A stretch of 64,000 bases of DNA from Streptococcus sobrinus DSM 20742 = ATCC 33478 (GCF_000686605.1 NZ_JMLC01000010.1:1-64000), one strand, 5' to 3'; positions 15,801-26,989 are shown, counted from the stretch's first letter. Notes: generated by a model not told the origin, from the letters alone. A program made the numbers and translations.

Positions 15801-17762
15801 TTAGGTCTCCTCCTCGAGAATTTGATCAATAATGTCTGTTAAGTCAGAGTAGGCTTGCTTGACAGTCTTGTCATCTAGTTGATAAGCTGCCAGATTGAAG
15901 TGGCCCCCGCCACCCATTTTTTCCATAATACGTTGAACGTTGATTTTATCACGACTACGGGCCGAAATGGCGGTTTGACCAGCAGGATTTTTGGTAATCA
16001 CAAAGCTGGCTTCGACATTGGCCATTGACAGCAGGGTATCAGCTGCTTTACTAGCAATAATATTGCTGTAAGCCTGATCCTCTGGTCCACAGGCAATAAT
16101 CATATCACCACCGTAGGATTGGCCGGTCAAGATTAGTTCATTGACTTGACGGTAGTCGTCAAAGTCAGTTGCTGAAATTTCTTGAATTTCCGTACTGTCG
16201 CTACCCATGGTTCGCAGGTAGCTGGCCACGTCAAAGGTCCGATTGGTAACCCGAGCTGAGAAGTTCTTGGTATCCAGCATAATTCCAGCCATGAGTAGAC
16301 TAGCCTGAATCTTAGATAGGGGCTCATGACCATTTTGGAATTGGAGCAACTCTGTGACCAATTCGCTGGCCGAGCTGGCTCCGCTTTCAATAAAGGTCAA
16401 GATGGCCTTTTCTGGGAAATCTTCATCCCGCCGGTGGTGGTCAACAACAATAACTTCTGTAAACTTATTGTAAAGTTCTCTTGACAGGGTCAGCCCTAAC
16501 TTGGAGTGGTCGACCATAATCAAGAGGTCATTATCACTAGCCTGAACCAAAGCCTGGTCAACCGTAACCAGCCTAGTTTTATCCTCTTCTTGTAGTCGTT
16601 GAACAGCTCGAGCAATATCGGTGTTCATGTCCTGGTCATCATAGACTGCAAAACTATTTTCTAGGATATTGGCCGCAAAATGTTGCATCCCAACCGCAGC
16701 ACCGAGGGCATCCATGTCCAATCGGGCGTGACCGACGACAAAGACTTGCTCAGCACTCTTAATTCGGTCGGAGATGGCTGTCATCATGGCCCGAGTCCGT
16801 GTCCTGGAACGTTTAACCGTTGAAGCTGTTCCGCCACCAAAGTAGAGGGCCTTCTTGTGCTCATCGGTCTCTTTAATGACGGCCTGGTCACCACCCCGCA
16901 TGAGGGCAATGTTAAGATTTTGCAGGGCTGCCTGACCGATTTGTTGATGGTTGTCTTCTCCGAAAGAGATCCCCATACTGAGGGTTAAGGGCAGTTCCAG
17001 ATTCTTAGCTTCATTGCGGAAGTTTTCCAGAACTGTAAACTTGTCGTCAATCAGGGCTGCTAAAACCTTGTAATCACTGAAAAAATAGAAGCGGTCCATG
17101 CTGACCCGACGATAGTAAATCTGGTGCTGACCGGCAAACTCAGAAATAAAGTTGGCAATAAAGCCATTAATTTGGGCCACATCAGCATCAGACAGGTCGG
17201 TCGTAATGTCATCGTAGTTATCAACAGAAATGACGCCGATAACCGGACGCTTGAGTGAACTATCAAAGCTGCTTTCTGTTCCTACAGAATCAAAGAAGTA
17301 AAAGAGACCAGCTGAAAGATCAATATTGACCACGTAGGTGTGGTTGTTGACTTGGATGCGGTGGTTGGCCGAACCAGCCTTTTGCTCTTGAATGGTTGTC
17401 CGCAGGAAGTCAACATTAAACTCCCCTTGGTCATTGGTAAAAATGAGCTCGGCATAGGGATTGAACCAGCCAATTTCATTGGTGTCAGGGGCAAATTGAA
17501 CAACTCCTACCGGCATCTTATCTAGGAGGGACTTGAGACTGAGCTCGGTTTGGTCATTGAGCCGCTCAATCTGCTCCAATTCTGATAATTCATAGGCCTG
17601 CTTTTGGTAGTAAAGTAAGCCGACCATAGCCACTAGGACGACAAAAATAGCCAGAAGGAGAGCGGTTTGAGAGCTCATGGTTCTGACACAAATGGCTAGG
17701 ATTCCAAAGAAAATCAAGCCAATCATCACGAGATGGATGGTCTCTAAACGAATTTTTCTCAT
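15801..17762 (-). CDS. gdpP: Cyclic-di-AMP phosphodiesterase GdpP
   Basis: A 653-residue membrane enzyme. Two N-terminal helices (about 10-50) precede a PAS-like domain (about 65-150), a degenerate GGDEF domain (about 170-300) and a DHH/DHHA1 phosphodiesterase (about 335-650). The DHH motifs are visible: [34 protein letters not shown], and [10 protein letters not shown] in DHHA1. It hydrolyses c-di-AMP to pApA and so sets turgor, potassium transport and beta-lactam tolerance. It is first in gdpP-rplI-dnaB-veg, a standard streptococcal cluster. Confidence 0.95.
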   Translation of the reverse strand: MRKIRLETIHLVMIGLIFFGILAICVRTMSSQTALLLAIFVVLVAMVGLLYYQKQAYELSELEQIERLNDQTELSLKSLLDKMPVGVVQFAPDTNEIGWFNPYAELIFTNDQGEFNVDFLRTTIQEQKAGSANHRIQVNNHTYVVNIDLSAGLFYFFDSVGTESSFDSSLKRPVIGVISVDNYDDITTDLSDADVAQINGFIANFISEFAGQHQIYYRRVSMDRFYFFSDYKVLAALIDDKFTVLENFRNEAKNLELPLTLSMGISFGEDNHQQIGQAALQNLNIALMRGGDQAVIKETDEHKKALYFGGGTASTVKRSRTRTRAMMTAISDRIKSAEQVFVVGHARLDMDALGAAVGMQHFAANILENSFAVYDDQDMNTDIARAVQRLQEEDKTRLVTVDQALVQASDNDLLIMVDHSKLGLTLSRELYNKFTEVIVVDHHRRDEDFPEKAILTFIESGASSASELVTELLQFQNGHEPLSKIQASLLMAGIMLDTKNFSARVTNRTFDVASYLRTMGSDSTEIQEISATDFDDYRQVNELILTGQSYGGDMIIACGPEDQAYSNIIASKAADTLLSMANVEASFVITKNPAGQTAISARSRDKINVQRIMEKMGGGGHFNLAAYQLDDKTVKQAYSDLTDIIDQILEEET

Positions 17763-17876
17763 TATTAAACCTCTTAATCTCCTTATTATACCACAAGAGC
17801 CCCTAAAATCCTAGGTGTCTTTTAGCACTTAGATTGAGGGCTAGCAAGGGTTAGGAAAATTCCTAGGTGATGATTA

Positions 17877-19775
17877 TCAAGAGTTACGACTAGCCTTCTG
17901 GTTACCTTCCAGATAGACCATGAGAATGGAAATATCAGCAGGATTAACCCCAGAAATTCGGCTGGCCTGGCCAATGGTTTCCGGATTAATCTTCTTAAAT
18001 TTCTGGCGGGCTTCGGTGGCAATGGAGTCAATGTCGTCCCAGTCAATGTTAGCAGGAATCCGTTTTTCTTCCATCCGCTTCATCTTGACAACCTGGTCCA
18101 GAGCCTTATTGATATAGCCTTCGTACTTGATTTCGGTCTCAAGTAGCTCAATCAGCTTGGGACTGAGGTCCTCAGCAGCAGGGCCGATAAATTTAATCAC
18201 ATCAGCATAGCTGACTTCTGGTCGCCGCATGAATTCCTTAGCGGTCACCGCATCGGTCAGGGGCTTGAAGCCCATGGCTTGAACCTCTTCGTTGGTGTCC
18301 TCGGTTGGCTTGAGTTTATTGGTTGACAGGCGTTTCATTTCGTTGTCAAATTGAGCCTTCTTGATTTCATAGTTGAGCCAGCGTTCTTCGTCAACCAGAC
18401 CCACTCGCCGGCCAATTGGCGTTAGCCGCATATCGGCATTATCATGCCGTAAAATCAGGCGGTATTCGGCCCGAGAAGTCAAGAGGCGGTAAGGTTCCAG
18501 CGTTCCCTTGGTCACCAGGTCATCAATCATGACCCCAATATAGGCATCGCTGCGTTTTAAAATCAGCTCAGGCTTGCCTTGCACCTTGAGAGCGGCATTG
18601 ATACCGGCGACAATACCTTGCCCAGCAGCTTCTTCGTAACCCGAAGTTCCGTTGGTTTGACCGGCCGTAAAGAGACCTGAGATGAGCTTGGTTTCCAGGG
18701 TCGCCCGCAGTTGGTGGGGCAGGACAATATCATACTCAATGGCATAACCCGTCCGCATCATTTCAGCCCTTTCCAGACCCTTGATAGAGTGGACCAGCTC
18801 CCTTTGGACATCCTCAGGCAAACTGGTTGACAGCCCTTGGATATAGACTTCCTCAGTATCACGCCCTTCCGGCTCTAGGAAGAGTTGATGGCGGTCCTTA
18901 TCTGCAAAACGGACAATCTTATCTTCGATGGATGGACAGTAACGAGGGCCAACCCCCTTGACCACACCAGAGAACATAGGAGCTCGGTAAAGATTTTTAT
19001 TGATAATATCGTGACTGGACTGGTTGGTGTAGGTCAGCCAGCAGGGAACCTGGTCCTTGAGGTAATTCTCATCCTTGGATAGAAAAGAGAAATGGTTGGG
19101 CTTGTCATCCCCTGGTTGAATCTCGGTCTCATCGTAATTGATGGAAGATGCCTTGACCCGAGGCGGTGTACCAGTCTTAAAACGACCGATTTCCAGCCCC
19201 AATTTTTTCAGATTGTCGGCCAGAGTGATAGAGGCCAGACTATTGTTGGGGCCAGAAGAATACTTGAGTTCTCCCAGAATAATTTCCCCTCGCAGAGCAG
19301 TTCCCGTCGTAACCACGACCGCCTTAGCTCCGTACTTGATGCCTGTCGCCGTTTCAACACCGACAACTCGACCGTCCTCAACCAAAATATCATCAATCAG
19401 ACTTTGCCGCAGGGTCAGATTTTCCTGCTTTTCAACCGTGTGCTTCATTTCACGGGCATAAAAAGCCTTGTCTGCCTGAGCCCGCAGAGCCCGCACGGCA
19501 GGACCCTTACCGGTATTGAGCATCTTCATCTGGATGTAGGTCTTGTCAATATTCCTACCCATTTCGCCGCCCAGAGCATCAATCTCACGGACGACAATGC
19601 CCTTGGCCGAGCCGCCAATCGAAGGGTTACAGGGCATAAATGCCAACATTTCCAGATTGATGGTGGCCAGCAGGGTCTTGCAACCCATCCGACTAGCCGC
19701 CAGAGCCGCCTCCACGCCTGCATGACCAGCCCCCACCACAATCACATCAAAGTTTTCCGTAAATTCGTATGTCAT
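17877..19775 (-). CDS. mnmG: tRNA uridine-34 carboxymethylaminomethyl synthase, MnmG subunit
   Basis: A 632-residue FAD protein (GidA). It has the N-terminal Rossmann motif [19 protein letters not shown] and the GidA signatures [10 protein letters not shown] and [15 protein letters not shown], plus the C-terminal helical domain ending [18 protein letters not shown]. With MnmE it installs the cmnm5 group on U34 of several tRNAs using methylene-THF and glycine. The start at 19775 ([15 protein letters not shown]) matches the family; the ATG at 19787 adds four residues. mnmA, which thiolates the same base, is 1.5 kb away. Confidence 0.96.
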   Translation of the reverse strand: MTYEFTENFDVIVVGAGHAGVEAALAASRMGCKTLLATINLEMLAFMPCNPSIGGSAKGIVVREIDALGGEMGRNIDKTYIQMKMLNTGKGPAVRALRAQADKAFYAREMKHTVEKQENLTLRQSLIDDILVEDGRVVGVETATGIKYGAKAVVVTTGTALRGEIILGELKYSSGPNNSLASITLADNLKKLGLEIGRFKTGTPPRVKASSINYDETEIQPGDDKPNHFSFLSKDENYLKDQVPCWLTYTNQSSHDIINKNLYRAPMFSGVVKGVGPRYCPSIEDKIVRFADKDRHQLFLEPEGRDTEEVYIQGLSTSLPEDVQRELVHSIKGLERAEMMRTGYAIEYDIVLPHQLRATLETKLISGLFTAGQTNGTSGYEEAAGQGIVAGINAALKVQGKPELILKRSDAYIGVMIDDLVTKGTLEPYRLLTSRAEYRLILRHDNADMRLTPIGRRVGLVDEERWLNYEIKKAQFDNEMKRLSTNKLKPTEDTNEEVQAMGFKPLTDAVTAKEFMRRPEVSYADVIKFIGPAAEDLSPKLIELLETEIKYEGYINKALDQVVKMKRMEEKRIPANIDWDDIDSIATEARQKFKKINPETIGQASRISGVNPADISILMVYLEGNQKASRNS

Positions 19776-19812
19776 TCTAAATACCAAGCCATTGCCCGTA
19801 TGGGGATCGGCT

Positions 19813-20553
19813 TTAGTTCCTTTCTGTTAGTCTTTCTCTCTCTTTAGCATAAAGCACTTCTTGTAAGTATTTTCTAATTTTTTCTCTGTTTTGATACTTT
19901 TTCTTTGTTACTTTTCTCACTAAATTCCAATTTTTTATATCATTTTTGAATGCTATTGCAGTAAGGAATGAAACAATGACTAAAATTAGCGAGTAAAACA
20001 TCCAGTCTTTTAAACCTTTTGTAATTACAGCTGTAAGTCCCGATAAAACTACCACCGATGTAATATGACCAAGCGTATTCCATTTATCACTTTGCTCTTT
20101 TGCAGTTTTATTAATAGCATCTGATATTTCATCTTTTAACATTTTTATATATTTTGAGCTGCTTAGGGAAAAATATACTTTTATAGCTGATAATATTTTT
20201 TCCTCATAAATTCTTCTAGCTAATTTATATTTGCTAGGTAATCTTAATTGTTCAACGTTTAGAAAAAATATTACAACTCCAAAAATTACAACTACTGCAT
20301 CCATGACTATATGGCTTGATCTAGAAAGAAATTTATCCACACTTAATCCAATAATTATTATTGAAACAAAGAATATTATAGGTGCCAAAATAATTTCCAT
20401 CTCAATCTTTTTTTCCTTTTGATTCAGCTCAATTAACTTCGGAGTAATAGATAATCTCTCAATTTCACTAATATCTTTTAAAACTCGATTATACTCTTTA
20501 CTCAGGTCACCATCATATTTAACCGGAGAATACTTCTTCTTCCGTTTCCACAT
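19813..20553 (-). CDS. Hypothetical membrane protein, AT-rich
   Basis: A 246-residue protein starting [15 protein letters not shown], preceded by GGAGGAAGGG. It has two membrane pairs: about 58-78 ([18 protein letters not shown]) with 85-105, and about 168-185 with 190-208. The soluble parts between and after are Lys-rich and probably coiled-coil ([11 protein letters not shown], then [20 protein letters not shown]). I do not recognise the family. The coding sequence is clearly more AT-rich than mnmG and mnmA on either side, and it sits in a stretch where I expect no gene in S. mutans, so recent acquisition is likely. Confidence 0.7.
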   Translation of the reverse strand: MWKRKKKYSPVKYDGDLSKEYNRVLKDISEIERLSITPKLIELNQKEKKIEMEIILAPIIFFVSIIIIGLSVDKFLSRSSHIVMDAVVVIFGVVIFFLNVEQLRLPSKYKLARRIYEEKILSAIKVYFSLSSSKYIKMLKDEISDAINKTAKEQSDKWNTLGHITSVVVLSGLTAVITKGLKDWMFYSLILVIVSFLTAIAFKNDIKNWNLVRKVTKKKYQNREKIRKYLQEVLYAKERERLTERN

Positions 20554-20683
20554 TTCCCTTCCTCCACACAAAAATAGCCAAAACTCTCGAAAACTGTACG
20601 CAAAAGACGCACAATTCTCATGAGCTTTGACCATCATGATTCTTGCTAAAGCCATTGTAACAGAATGGCTTGATTTGTCAATA

Positions 20684-21295
20684 TTACTTAATAGGGAAGG
20701 CCCCCTTAACCCCGGTCAACAGCATTTGAATTCCAATTGTTGTTAAGATAAGTCCCATCATTCGTGTGATGATGGTCATCAAACTCTCACCTAATAATTT
20801 AGAGATTGTCTTGGCCCTAATTAAGAGAATATAAGTGGTTAGACATAGGGTTGCGAAGGCTAAAATAGTAATTAGTTGATACTCAACTTTTCCTTCAGCC
20901 AAACTAATAGCTGTTGCAATAGCTCCAGGGCCAGCAAACAGAGGCATTGCTAAAGGAGAAATCGCAACAAGTGTAGGATCTTGTTTGTCTGTTGACAGCG
21001 TTTGTGCCGTTGGTGAATGAACACCGTTAACCATATGGTAACCGATAAGCCCCACTAATAAGCCACCAGCTATTTTTAAAGCATCCAGTGTGATTCCAAA
21101 AATTTGAAACAAGAGATGACCACTAAGGACAAAAATACTGATAATGATAAAGGCTATGAGGAGGCTTTTTCGTGCAATTTCTTTAGAAATTTTTTGGTCA
21201 TCATCAGCCACAATTGCCATGTAAGCAGGTAAATTAGAAATAGGATTCATTATGGCGAAGAAAGCCATAAAACATAAAATAAACCTTGATAACAC
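20684..21295 (-). CDS. MarC-family integral membrane protein
   Basis: A 203-residue protein with six membrane segments, of the MarC/UPF0056 family: FFAIMNPISNLPAYMAI near the start, LLVGLIGYHMVNG, then SPLAMPLFAGPGAIATAISL. Despite the name the family is not shown to give multiple antibiotic resistance and its substrate is unknown. The start is the GTG at 21295, preceded by GGGGGAAGG. It lies 25 nt downstream of mnmA and may share its transcript. Confidence 0.88.
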   Translation of the reverse strand: MLSRFILCFMAFFAIMNPISNLPAYMAIVADDDQKISKEIARKSLLIAFIIISIFVLSGHLLFQIFGITLDALKIAGGLLVGLIGYHMVNGVHSPTAQTLSTDKQDPTLVAISPLAMPLFAGPGAIATAISLAEGKVEYQLITILAFATLCLTTYILLIRAKTISKLLGESLMTIITRMMGLILTTIGIQMLLTGVKGAFPIK

Positions 21296-21320
21296 TAGCC
21301 TTCCCCCTTTCTAGCAGAGA

Positions 21321-22652
<1,332 letters not shown>

Positions 22653-22748
22653 GAATTTTAGGAGTTTTCGGCTTGAAATTGTAAATTTCTGGAAGAAAAC
22701 TAGCTAAATTTCGAGTTTTTAGCCCGAGCTCGATTGGAAATATCAGCT

Positions 22749-23013
22749 AATACTCATTAAACTTCAAAACTTTTAGCTGACGTCTCAAGCCTTGTTAAAT
22801 CTTGCTAAAGAGACACAAGATCCTAGTAATTGACGTAAGGATAAAGTGATACTTTCGCCAAAGTAGTATTATTAGCAACAAGCACGGCTGTTGCTAATAA
22901 CGGGAATTTTGAGACTGAGGCTCAAAATTTAGCAATGAAACTCCGAAAGGAGTTTGCTTGCGTCCGCACTTTTTAAGAAAGTATCAAAATTGAAAGTTTT
23001 GATTTTAACTCAG
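22749..23013 (+). repeat. Structured repeat family A, standard copy
   Basis: The ends are ATACTCATTAAACTTCAAAA and AGTTTTGATTTTAACTCAG. The core 22847-22986 closes with TGATACTTTC/GAAAGTATCA and AAAGTG/CACTTT and holds three hairpins. H1 is 22869-22900 (TTATTAGCAACA with TGTTGCTAATAA). H2 is 22905-22929 (AATTTTGAG with CTCAAAATT). H3 is 22932-22961 (AAACTCC-GAAA-GGAGTTT, a GNRA tetraloop, flanked by GCAA/TTGC). No coding sequence is visible between mnmA and the gene at 23151. Near 23047-23096 a 15-nt unit (CGATTTGAAGGTCGA) occurs twice. Confidence 0.75.
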
Positions 23014-23150
23014 CTAAGATAGCTCATATTTCTTGTTTGTAACGATTCGATTTGAAGGTCGAATGTTGCCTTTCAATAAACGATTTGAAGGTCGACATTG
23101 AAAAAATGATACCAGCTGGATGCTGACACCGTAGAAAATTATAACACGAT

Positions 23151-24863
23151 TTAATCAGAAAGCAAAACTTGGAAACTGCGTTTGCTGGCCTTGTGGTAGA
23201 GCCAGTAGACCGCTAGACCCAGCCAGCTGATGATGGTCAGCCAAAGGGCAAGGGTAAAATAGGTCGGAACTGTAAAGCTAACTGTCAACTTATTGACACC
23301 CTTTCTGTCCTTTACAGTAGGAATACCAAAGGCCGACAGCTTATAATCCTTGCTCGTCAGAACCTTGCCATTAAGAACCAGGCGGGTCTTCTTATAGACA
23401 GTTACTGGCAGCTCGGTTTGGCTATTTCTGGAGACCCAAGTCATGGTCAGGCTACCATCGTCATTGACAGTTTTTGTAAAGCCAGATTTGAAAATAACCT
23501 TCTCGGCGTAGTAGTCATAAGCATTGTAGCCCTTGGTGGAGCTGTAAACCGGAATATAGTCAGGTGTTGACTTGCGAATTTTCCCAAGGAGATTGTCCAA
23601 GTGGTCATCAAATAGGCTGGCCCTTTGCTGATTATAGGTACCCACTAAGTGAACATGGCGAGTAGACTCATAGACATATTGCTCACTCTCAGCCTGACTG
23701 ATTCGCTTACTGGTACTTAGGCAGGTCTGCAGACCCCCAAAGAGCAAGCAGGCGAGCAAGCCCCAGCTAATTATCCGTCGCCATTTGACAAAGTGATTGA
23801 GGATTATGCCTCCAATCAATAAGAGAAGAATGGTGGCTGGAATAAAGAAGCGGAAAGGAAACTGAATTAGTTGAGCGATTTTGACCCCATGCTTAACCAA
23901 GTAATTCCAGGGAATAACGCTGGTTGACAGCAGGATAAAGAGCAGATAAACCGCATGCAGGATACGTTTCCAATTGGCCATGGACCGCCAGCGAACGACG
24001 ACAAAGATGACTTGCCCAATCAGGAAAAGAACCAAGGGATAGGGCGTGGTAATCCAATAGGTCGAACCGGTGTTGATGGCACTATTATTCATCAAATCAT
24101 TGATAAAGGGGTCCAATAATTTGTTGTCCAACTTTAGAAAAACTAGGGCAACCCAGACATTGGCCGTCAAGAGTAAGGTCAGAAAGACTGCAAATAGGCC
24201 CTGGGCAATAATTTTGACCTTCTTTTTGCTACGGAAAAAACCATAGGCAAAGAAGGGAACATACATAATCACCAAGAAGAAGGTGCTAAGCAGGTGAATC
24301 TGAAAGATTAAACTGACCGCAAAGGCAAGCTGGAAGGTGTGAATTTCCTTATAAAAGGTAAAGCGAATGGCAGGAATAAAGCAGAAGGGCATAACCGCCG
24401 CTCCCCAGCTGGAAAAGCCCTGCCGTAAAGTCCAATATTGAATAGAAAAGGTCGTCAGGTAGAGCAAAGCTATCGGTAGAGAGATTTCCTCCTTAATCTT
24501 AGCCGACTTGAGTAAGGCATACATGGAGGAACCGGCAATCAGGCCCGGCACAAAGCGTGAGACCAGCTGATAACCAAACCAGGTGTGACCAAGCAGGACT
24601 AGCAGGCCTTGAAAATAAGCAAAGAAGGGGCCGTAAACCGCATTGACAATCCGTCCAGACTGCTGAAAGCCATAAATGGACAGAAAATAAGAGAAGTTCC
24701 AATGCTTAATCTGCATGGCAGCTTCGTAGAAGCGGTTATAGTGGAAGACTGAGTCTGTCCCGAGAATGATACCTCTACTCAGCCACTGGGGAATAATCAA
24801 TATAAAAGAAAAGAGGGCGACCAGTAGGAAGGGCCTTAATTTTACAAAATAGTTTCTTTTCAT
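23151..24863 (-). CDS. Multi-pass membrane protein, PTPS-related/GT-C-like
   Basis: A 570-residue protein with about ten membrane helices in residues 8-410, then an extracellular domain (about 415-545) and a last helix. The N-terminal pattern (SRGIILGTDSVFHYNRFYEA) resembles GT-C glycosyltransferase folds and the '6-pyruvoyl-tetrahydropterin synthase-related' membrane family (PF10131), distantly like YfhO. A role in polymer glycosylation is possible but unproven. The start is the ATG at 24863, preceded by AAAGGAG; the in-frame ATG at 24986 would reach into the terminator of the next gene. Confidence 0.72.
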   Translation of the reverse strand: MKRNYFVKLRPFLLVALFSFILIIPQWLSRGIILGTDSVFHYNRFYEAAMQIKHWNFSYFLSIYGFQQSGRIVNAVYGPFFAYFQGLLVLLGHTWFGYQLVSRFVPGLIAGSSMYALLKSAKIKEEISLPIALLYLTTFSIQYWTLRQGFSSWGAAVMPFCFIPAIRFTFYKEIHTFQLAFAVSLIFQIHLLSTFFLVIMYVPFFAYGFFRSKKKVKIIAQGLFAVFLTLLLTANVWVALVFLKLDNKLLDPFINDLMNNSAINTGSTYWITTPYPLVLFLIGQVIFVVVRWRSMANWKRILHAVYLLFILLSTSVIPWNYLVKHGVKIAQLIQFPFRFFIPATILLLLIGGIILNHFVKWRRIISWGLLACLLFGGLQTCLSTSKRISQAESEQYVYESTRHVHLVGTYNQQRASLFDDHLDNLLGKIRKSTPDYIPVYSSTKGYNAYDYYAEKVIFKSGFTKTVNDDGSLTMTWVSRNSQTELPVTVYKKTRLVLNGKVLTSKDYKLSAFGIPTVKDRKGVNKLTVSFTVPTYFTLALWLTIISWLGLAVYWLYHKASKRSFQVLLSD

Positions 24864-24967
24864 ACCGAAAACTCCTTTTCCCTCCAATTTCTTTCCAGTA
24901 TAGCATAAAAAATTAATAGGACAGAGGCTTTCCCCACGATTTGCCTGCTTTGACAGACCTACCCTAT

Positions 24968-25002
24968 CAAAAAAAGCCAGTCTCACTAAGGAGATTGGCT
25001 TT
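24968..25002 (-). terminator. Terminator of the SLT-domain gene
   Basis: On the minus strand AAGCCAATCTC pairs with GAGACTGGCTT (one mismatch), followed by a run of seven T, 20 nt after the stop codon at 25022. Confidence 0.85.
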
Positions 25003-25021
25003 GAGGTGTGAAGAATATCTA

Positions 25022-25645
25022 TTACATACCCCAGGCAGACATACCTTGAGCATTGTAAGCATTGATTGCTGAGTTAACTTGGTCTTGAACCGTTGCTGTT
25101 GACCCCCAACCTGGCATGGTTTGGAAGAGACCTGAAGCACCTGATCCGTTGGCAACATTTGGATTCCCATTTGATTCGCGAGCAATGATATATTCCCAAG
25201 TTGATTGACTGACACCAGTCGCTGCAGCCATTTGAGCAGCAGCATCTGAACCAACAGCACCAGCAGAGTTGCCGTTACCCAGAGCTTGAGGCCCATGGTT
25301 GGTACTAGCTGCTGCGGTTGCCGTTGTTGTCTCAGCGCCAGCCTTGCTTGCAGCAACCTGTGGTTGAGCTTGCTCTGAAGTTGAGTCCATTCCTTCAAAC
25401 TGGGGAGTGGCAGTTTCGGTAGGGGCGGTTGCTGTTGAAGCTGGTGTTTCGGCTGCTTTAACCTCAGCCTGACCCTTATTATCTGTATTATCGTCTGCCG
25501 AAGAAACTTCTTCCGCAAAAGAAGATTCTGAAATTGAAATTTTTGTGTGTTGTGAGAGGAAACCAAAGACTAGGGCCGTGAAGGTCGTCAAAATTGTAAT
25601 GACGAATAACTTATCAGATGTTCGGTTTTCTTTTCTCTTACGCAT
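25022..25645 (-). CDS. Secreted lytic-transglycosylase-like protein
   Basis: A 207-residue secreted protein. The signal sequence is at residues about 12-32 ([19 protein letters not shown]), followed by an Ala/Thr/Glu-rich linker (about 45-130). The C-terminal SLT-like module contains [20 protein letters not shown], then [10 protein letters not shown], ending in the short [12 protein letters not shown]. It matches the small IsaA/SMU.2147c-type wall enzymes of streptococci, which are thought to cleave peptidoglycan glycan strands. The catalytic Glu would be the E of ARESNG. A motif shared with the promoter of the LysM gene lies at 25711-25727. Confidence 0.82.
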   Translation of the reverse strand: MRKRKENRTSDKLFVITILTTFTALVFGFLSQHTKISISESSFAEEVSSADDNTDNKGQAEVKAAETPASTATAPTETATPQFEGMDSTSEQAQPQVAASKAGAETTTATAAASTNHGPQALGNGNSAGAVGSDAAAQMAAATGVSQSTWEYIIARESNGNPNVANGSGASGLFQTMPGWGSTATVQDQVNSAINAYNAQGMSAWGM

Positions 25646-25710
25646 ACCGTACTTCTTTTTTATAAACTATTATCAGTTTAACTTAGTTTTATTACTAACT
25701 AATTGTTTTA

Positions 25711-25727
25711 ATATTAAAATTATTACA
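25711..25727 (-). promoter_or_regulatory. Motif shared with the LysM gene promoter (WalR-like?)
   Basis: The minus strand reads TGTAATAATTTTAATAT, nearly the same as TGTAACATTTTTAATCT at 26928-26944 upstream of the LysM gene. The TGTWAH half-site fits a WalR (VicR) box, but the second half-site is degenerate. Confidence 0.35.
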
Positions 25728-25745
25728 ATTTTATGTAGATTTAAG

Positions 25746-25777
25746 CAAAAAAGCCCTAAAATCTAGATTTTGGGCTT
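25746..25777 (-). terminator. Terminator of the LysM gene
   Basis: AAGCCCAAAATC and GATTTTAGGGCTT form a near-perfect stem followed by six T on the minus strand, just past the stop codon at 25803. Confidence 0.85.
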
Positions 25778-25802
25778 AATTCTTATTTAGTTTAATTTTT
25801 TC

Positions 25803-26855
25803 TTAGTACCAACCGTTGGCATTCCAATAATCAAGAGCGGCTGACCATGAGCCATAACGGCTATTAACGTAATCATCAGCTGTTTTTTCTTGGTTTTCTT
25901 CAGAAAGGTCATTGTTCAAGTAGTCTCTTGTCAATTGGTAACGACCATAGTAAGAACCATTTTCGGCTGAGTAGTTACCACCTGATTCCCGTTGAGCAAT
26001 TTCTTCCTTAGCTGCAGCATCTGCAGAGCTGAGGTTTGAAGAATAGCCAGATGATGCCGGAGCTGCATCTTGAGCACTGGTATCTTCTTGAGCCGGTGCC
26101 TCACTTGTTGCTGCTTCGCTAGCTGAAGCTGTATCTTCTTGTGTAGTTTCAGAGCTTGCGGTGCCTTCAGAAACAACAGTATTTGCATCTTGAGGGGCTT
26201 GAGCCTCTTCGGAACTTGCTGCTGTATCTTGGTTAGCTTCTTCAGAGGCAGGAGCTTGACTGTTTTCTTCTGATGCTTGATCAGTAGAAGTTTGGTCAGT
26301 TTGCTCTTGAGCTGATGCTTCGCTTGTTGTTGCTGCATCTTGAGCACTGGTATCTTCCTGAGCTGGTGCTTCATCTTCCTGTGGAGCTTGGCTATCTGCT
26401 ACTGATGTATCTTCTGCAGCTGGTGCCTCACTTGTTGCTGTGGCATCTTGGGTATAGTCTACAGATGCTTCACTTGTTGTTGAAGCATCAGCCACTTCTT
26501 CTGGCTGAACAGCCGTTGTATCTGCACTAGCTGTTGCTGTGTCTGTAGCAGTCGCATCATTTTCAACGTCTTGGGCAGCACCCATAGCTGATGAAACGGT
26601 TCCACCAACTTCAATTGTTTGGCCCGCCACGATAAAGTCTGGGTTAGCAATATCATTGGTCTGAGTCAAGTTATCAACAGTTGTATTATGGTTTTCAGCA
26701 ATTTCTGAAAGAGTATCTCCTGCTTGAACAGTATAAGTTTCAGCGTGGACAACATTTGCAGCTGCCGTCGCACCAAAAGCTGCCGCCGCTGACAAGCCTG
26801 CCAAAGCTAATTTTTTAGAATTAAGAGTATCTTTCAAAATTGATTTTTTAGACAT
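25803..26855 (-). CDS. Secreted LysM wall protein with transglycosylase-like C-terminus
   Basis: A 350-residue secreted protein. Signal peptide 1-38 (LALAGLSAAAAFGATAAANV, then VHA). A LysM domain (39-82, TYTVQAGDTLSEIAENHNTT) binds peptidoglycan. A long acidic Ala/Ser/Thr/Gln/Glu linker (about 90-275) contains a repeated AQEDTSAQDAA unit. The C-terminal lysozyme-like domain (about 278-350) has EEIAQRESGGNYSAENGSYY, then GRYQLTRDYL, ending YWNANGWY. It corresponds to the LysM/SLT pair next to each other in S. mutans and is expected to act in wall turnover or division. The neighbour at 25022 is a shorter relative. Confidence 0.85.
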   Translation of the reverse strand: MSKKSILKDTLNSKKLALAGLSAAAAFGATAAANVVHAETYTVQAGDTLSEIAENHNTTVDNLTQTNDIANPDFIVAGQTIEVGGTVSSAMGAAQDVENDATATDTATASADTTAVQPEEVADASTTSEASVDYTQDATATSEAPAAEDTSVADSQAPQEDEAPAQEDTSAQDAATTSEASAQEQTDQTSTDQASEENSQAPASEEANQDTAASSEEAQAPQDANTVVSEGTASSETTQEDTASASEAATSEAPAQEDTSAQDAAPASSGYSSNLSSADAAAKEEIAQRESGGNYSAENGSYYGRYQLTRDYLNNDLSEENQEKTADDYVNSRYGSWSAALDYWNANGWY

Positions 26856-26927
26856 ATAGAAATATGCTCCTTTTCTGAGATAGTATGCTATATATTACAC
26901 TCTTTTTGTTACCTCCAGTTTGGTCTT

Positions 26928-26944
26928 AGATTAAAAATGTTACA
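26928..26944 (-). promoter_or_regulatory. Motif shared with the SLT gene promoter (WalR-like?)
   Basis: The minus strand reads TGTAACATTTTTAATCT, 73-89 nt upstream of the LysM gene start. It is the partner of the motif at 25711-25727. Confidence 0.35.
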
Positions 26945-26989
26945 GATACTTTTAATCTTTATAAAAAGGGCGTAAGCTAAAAACCAGTA

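Noticed and set aside
24967..25566. A 199-codon frame overlapping the SLT-domain gene
   Set aside because: Shadow frame rich in Leu, Gln and Lys; the other frame has a signal peptide and the SLT motif.
25931..26374. Open frames on both strands inside the LysM gene
   Set aside because: They are by-products of the low-complexity linker (long Gln/Lys or Leu runs); the secreted LysM reading is clearly right.
26030..26400. CRISPR-like repeated units
   Set aside because: The units are coding linker repeats in the LysM protein, imperfect, without regular spacers, and no cas genes are near.
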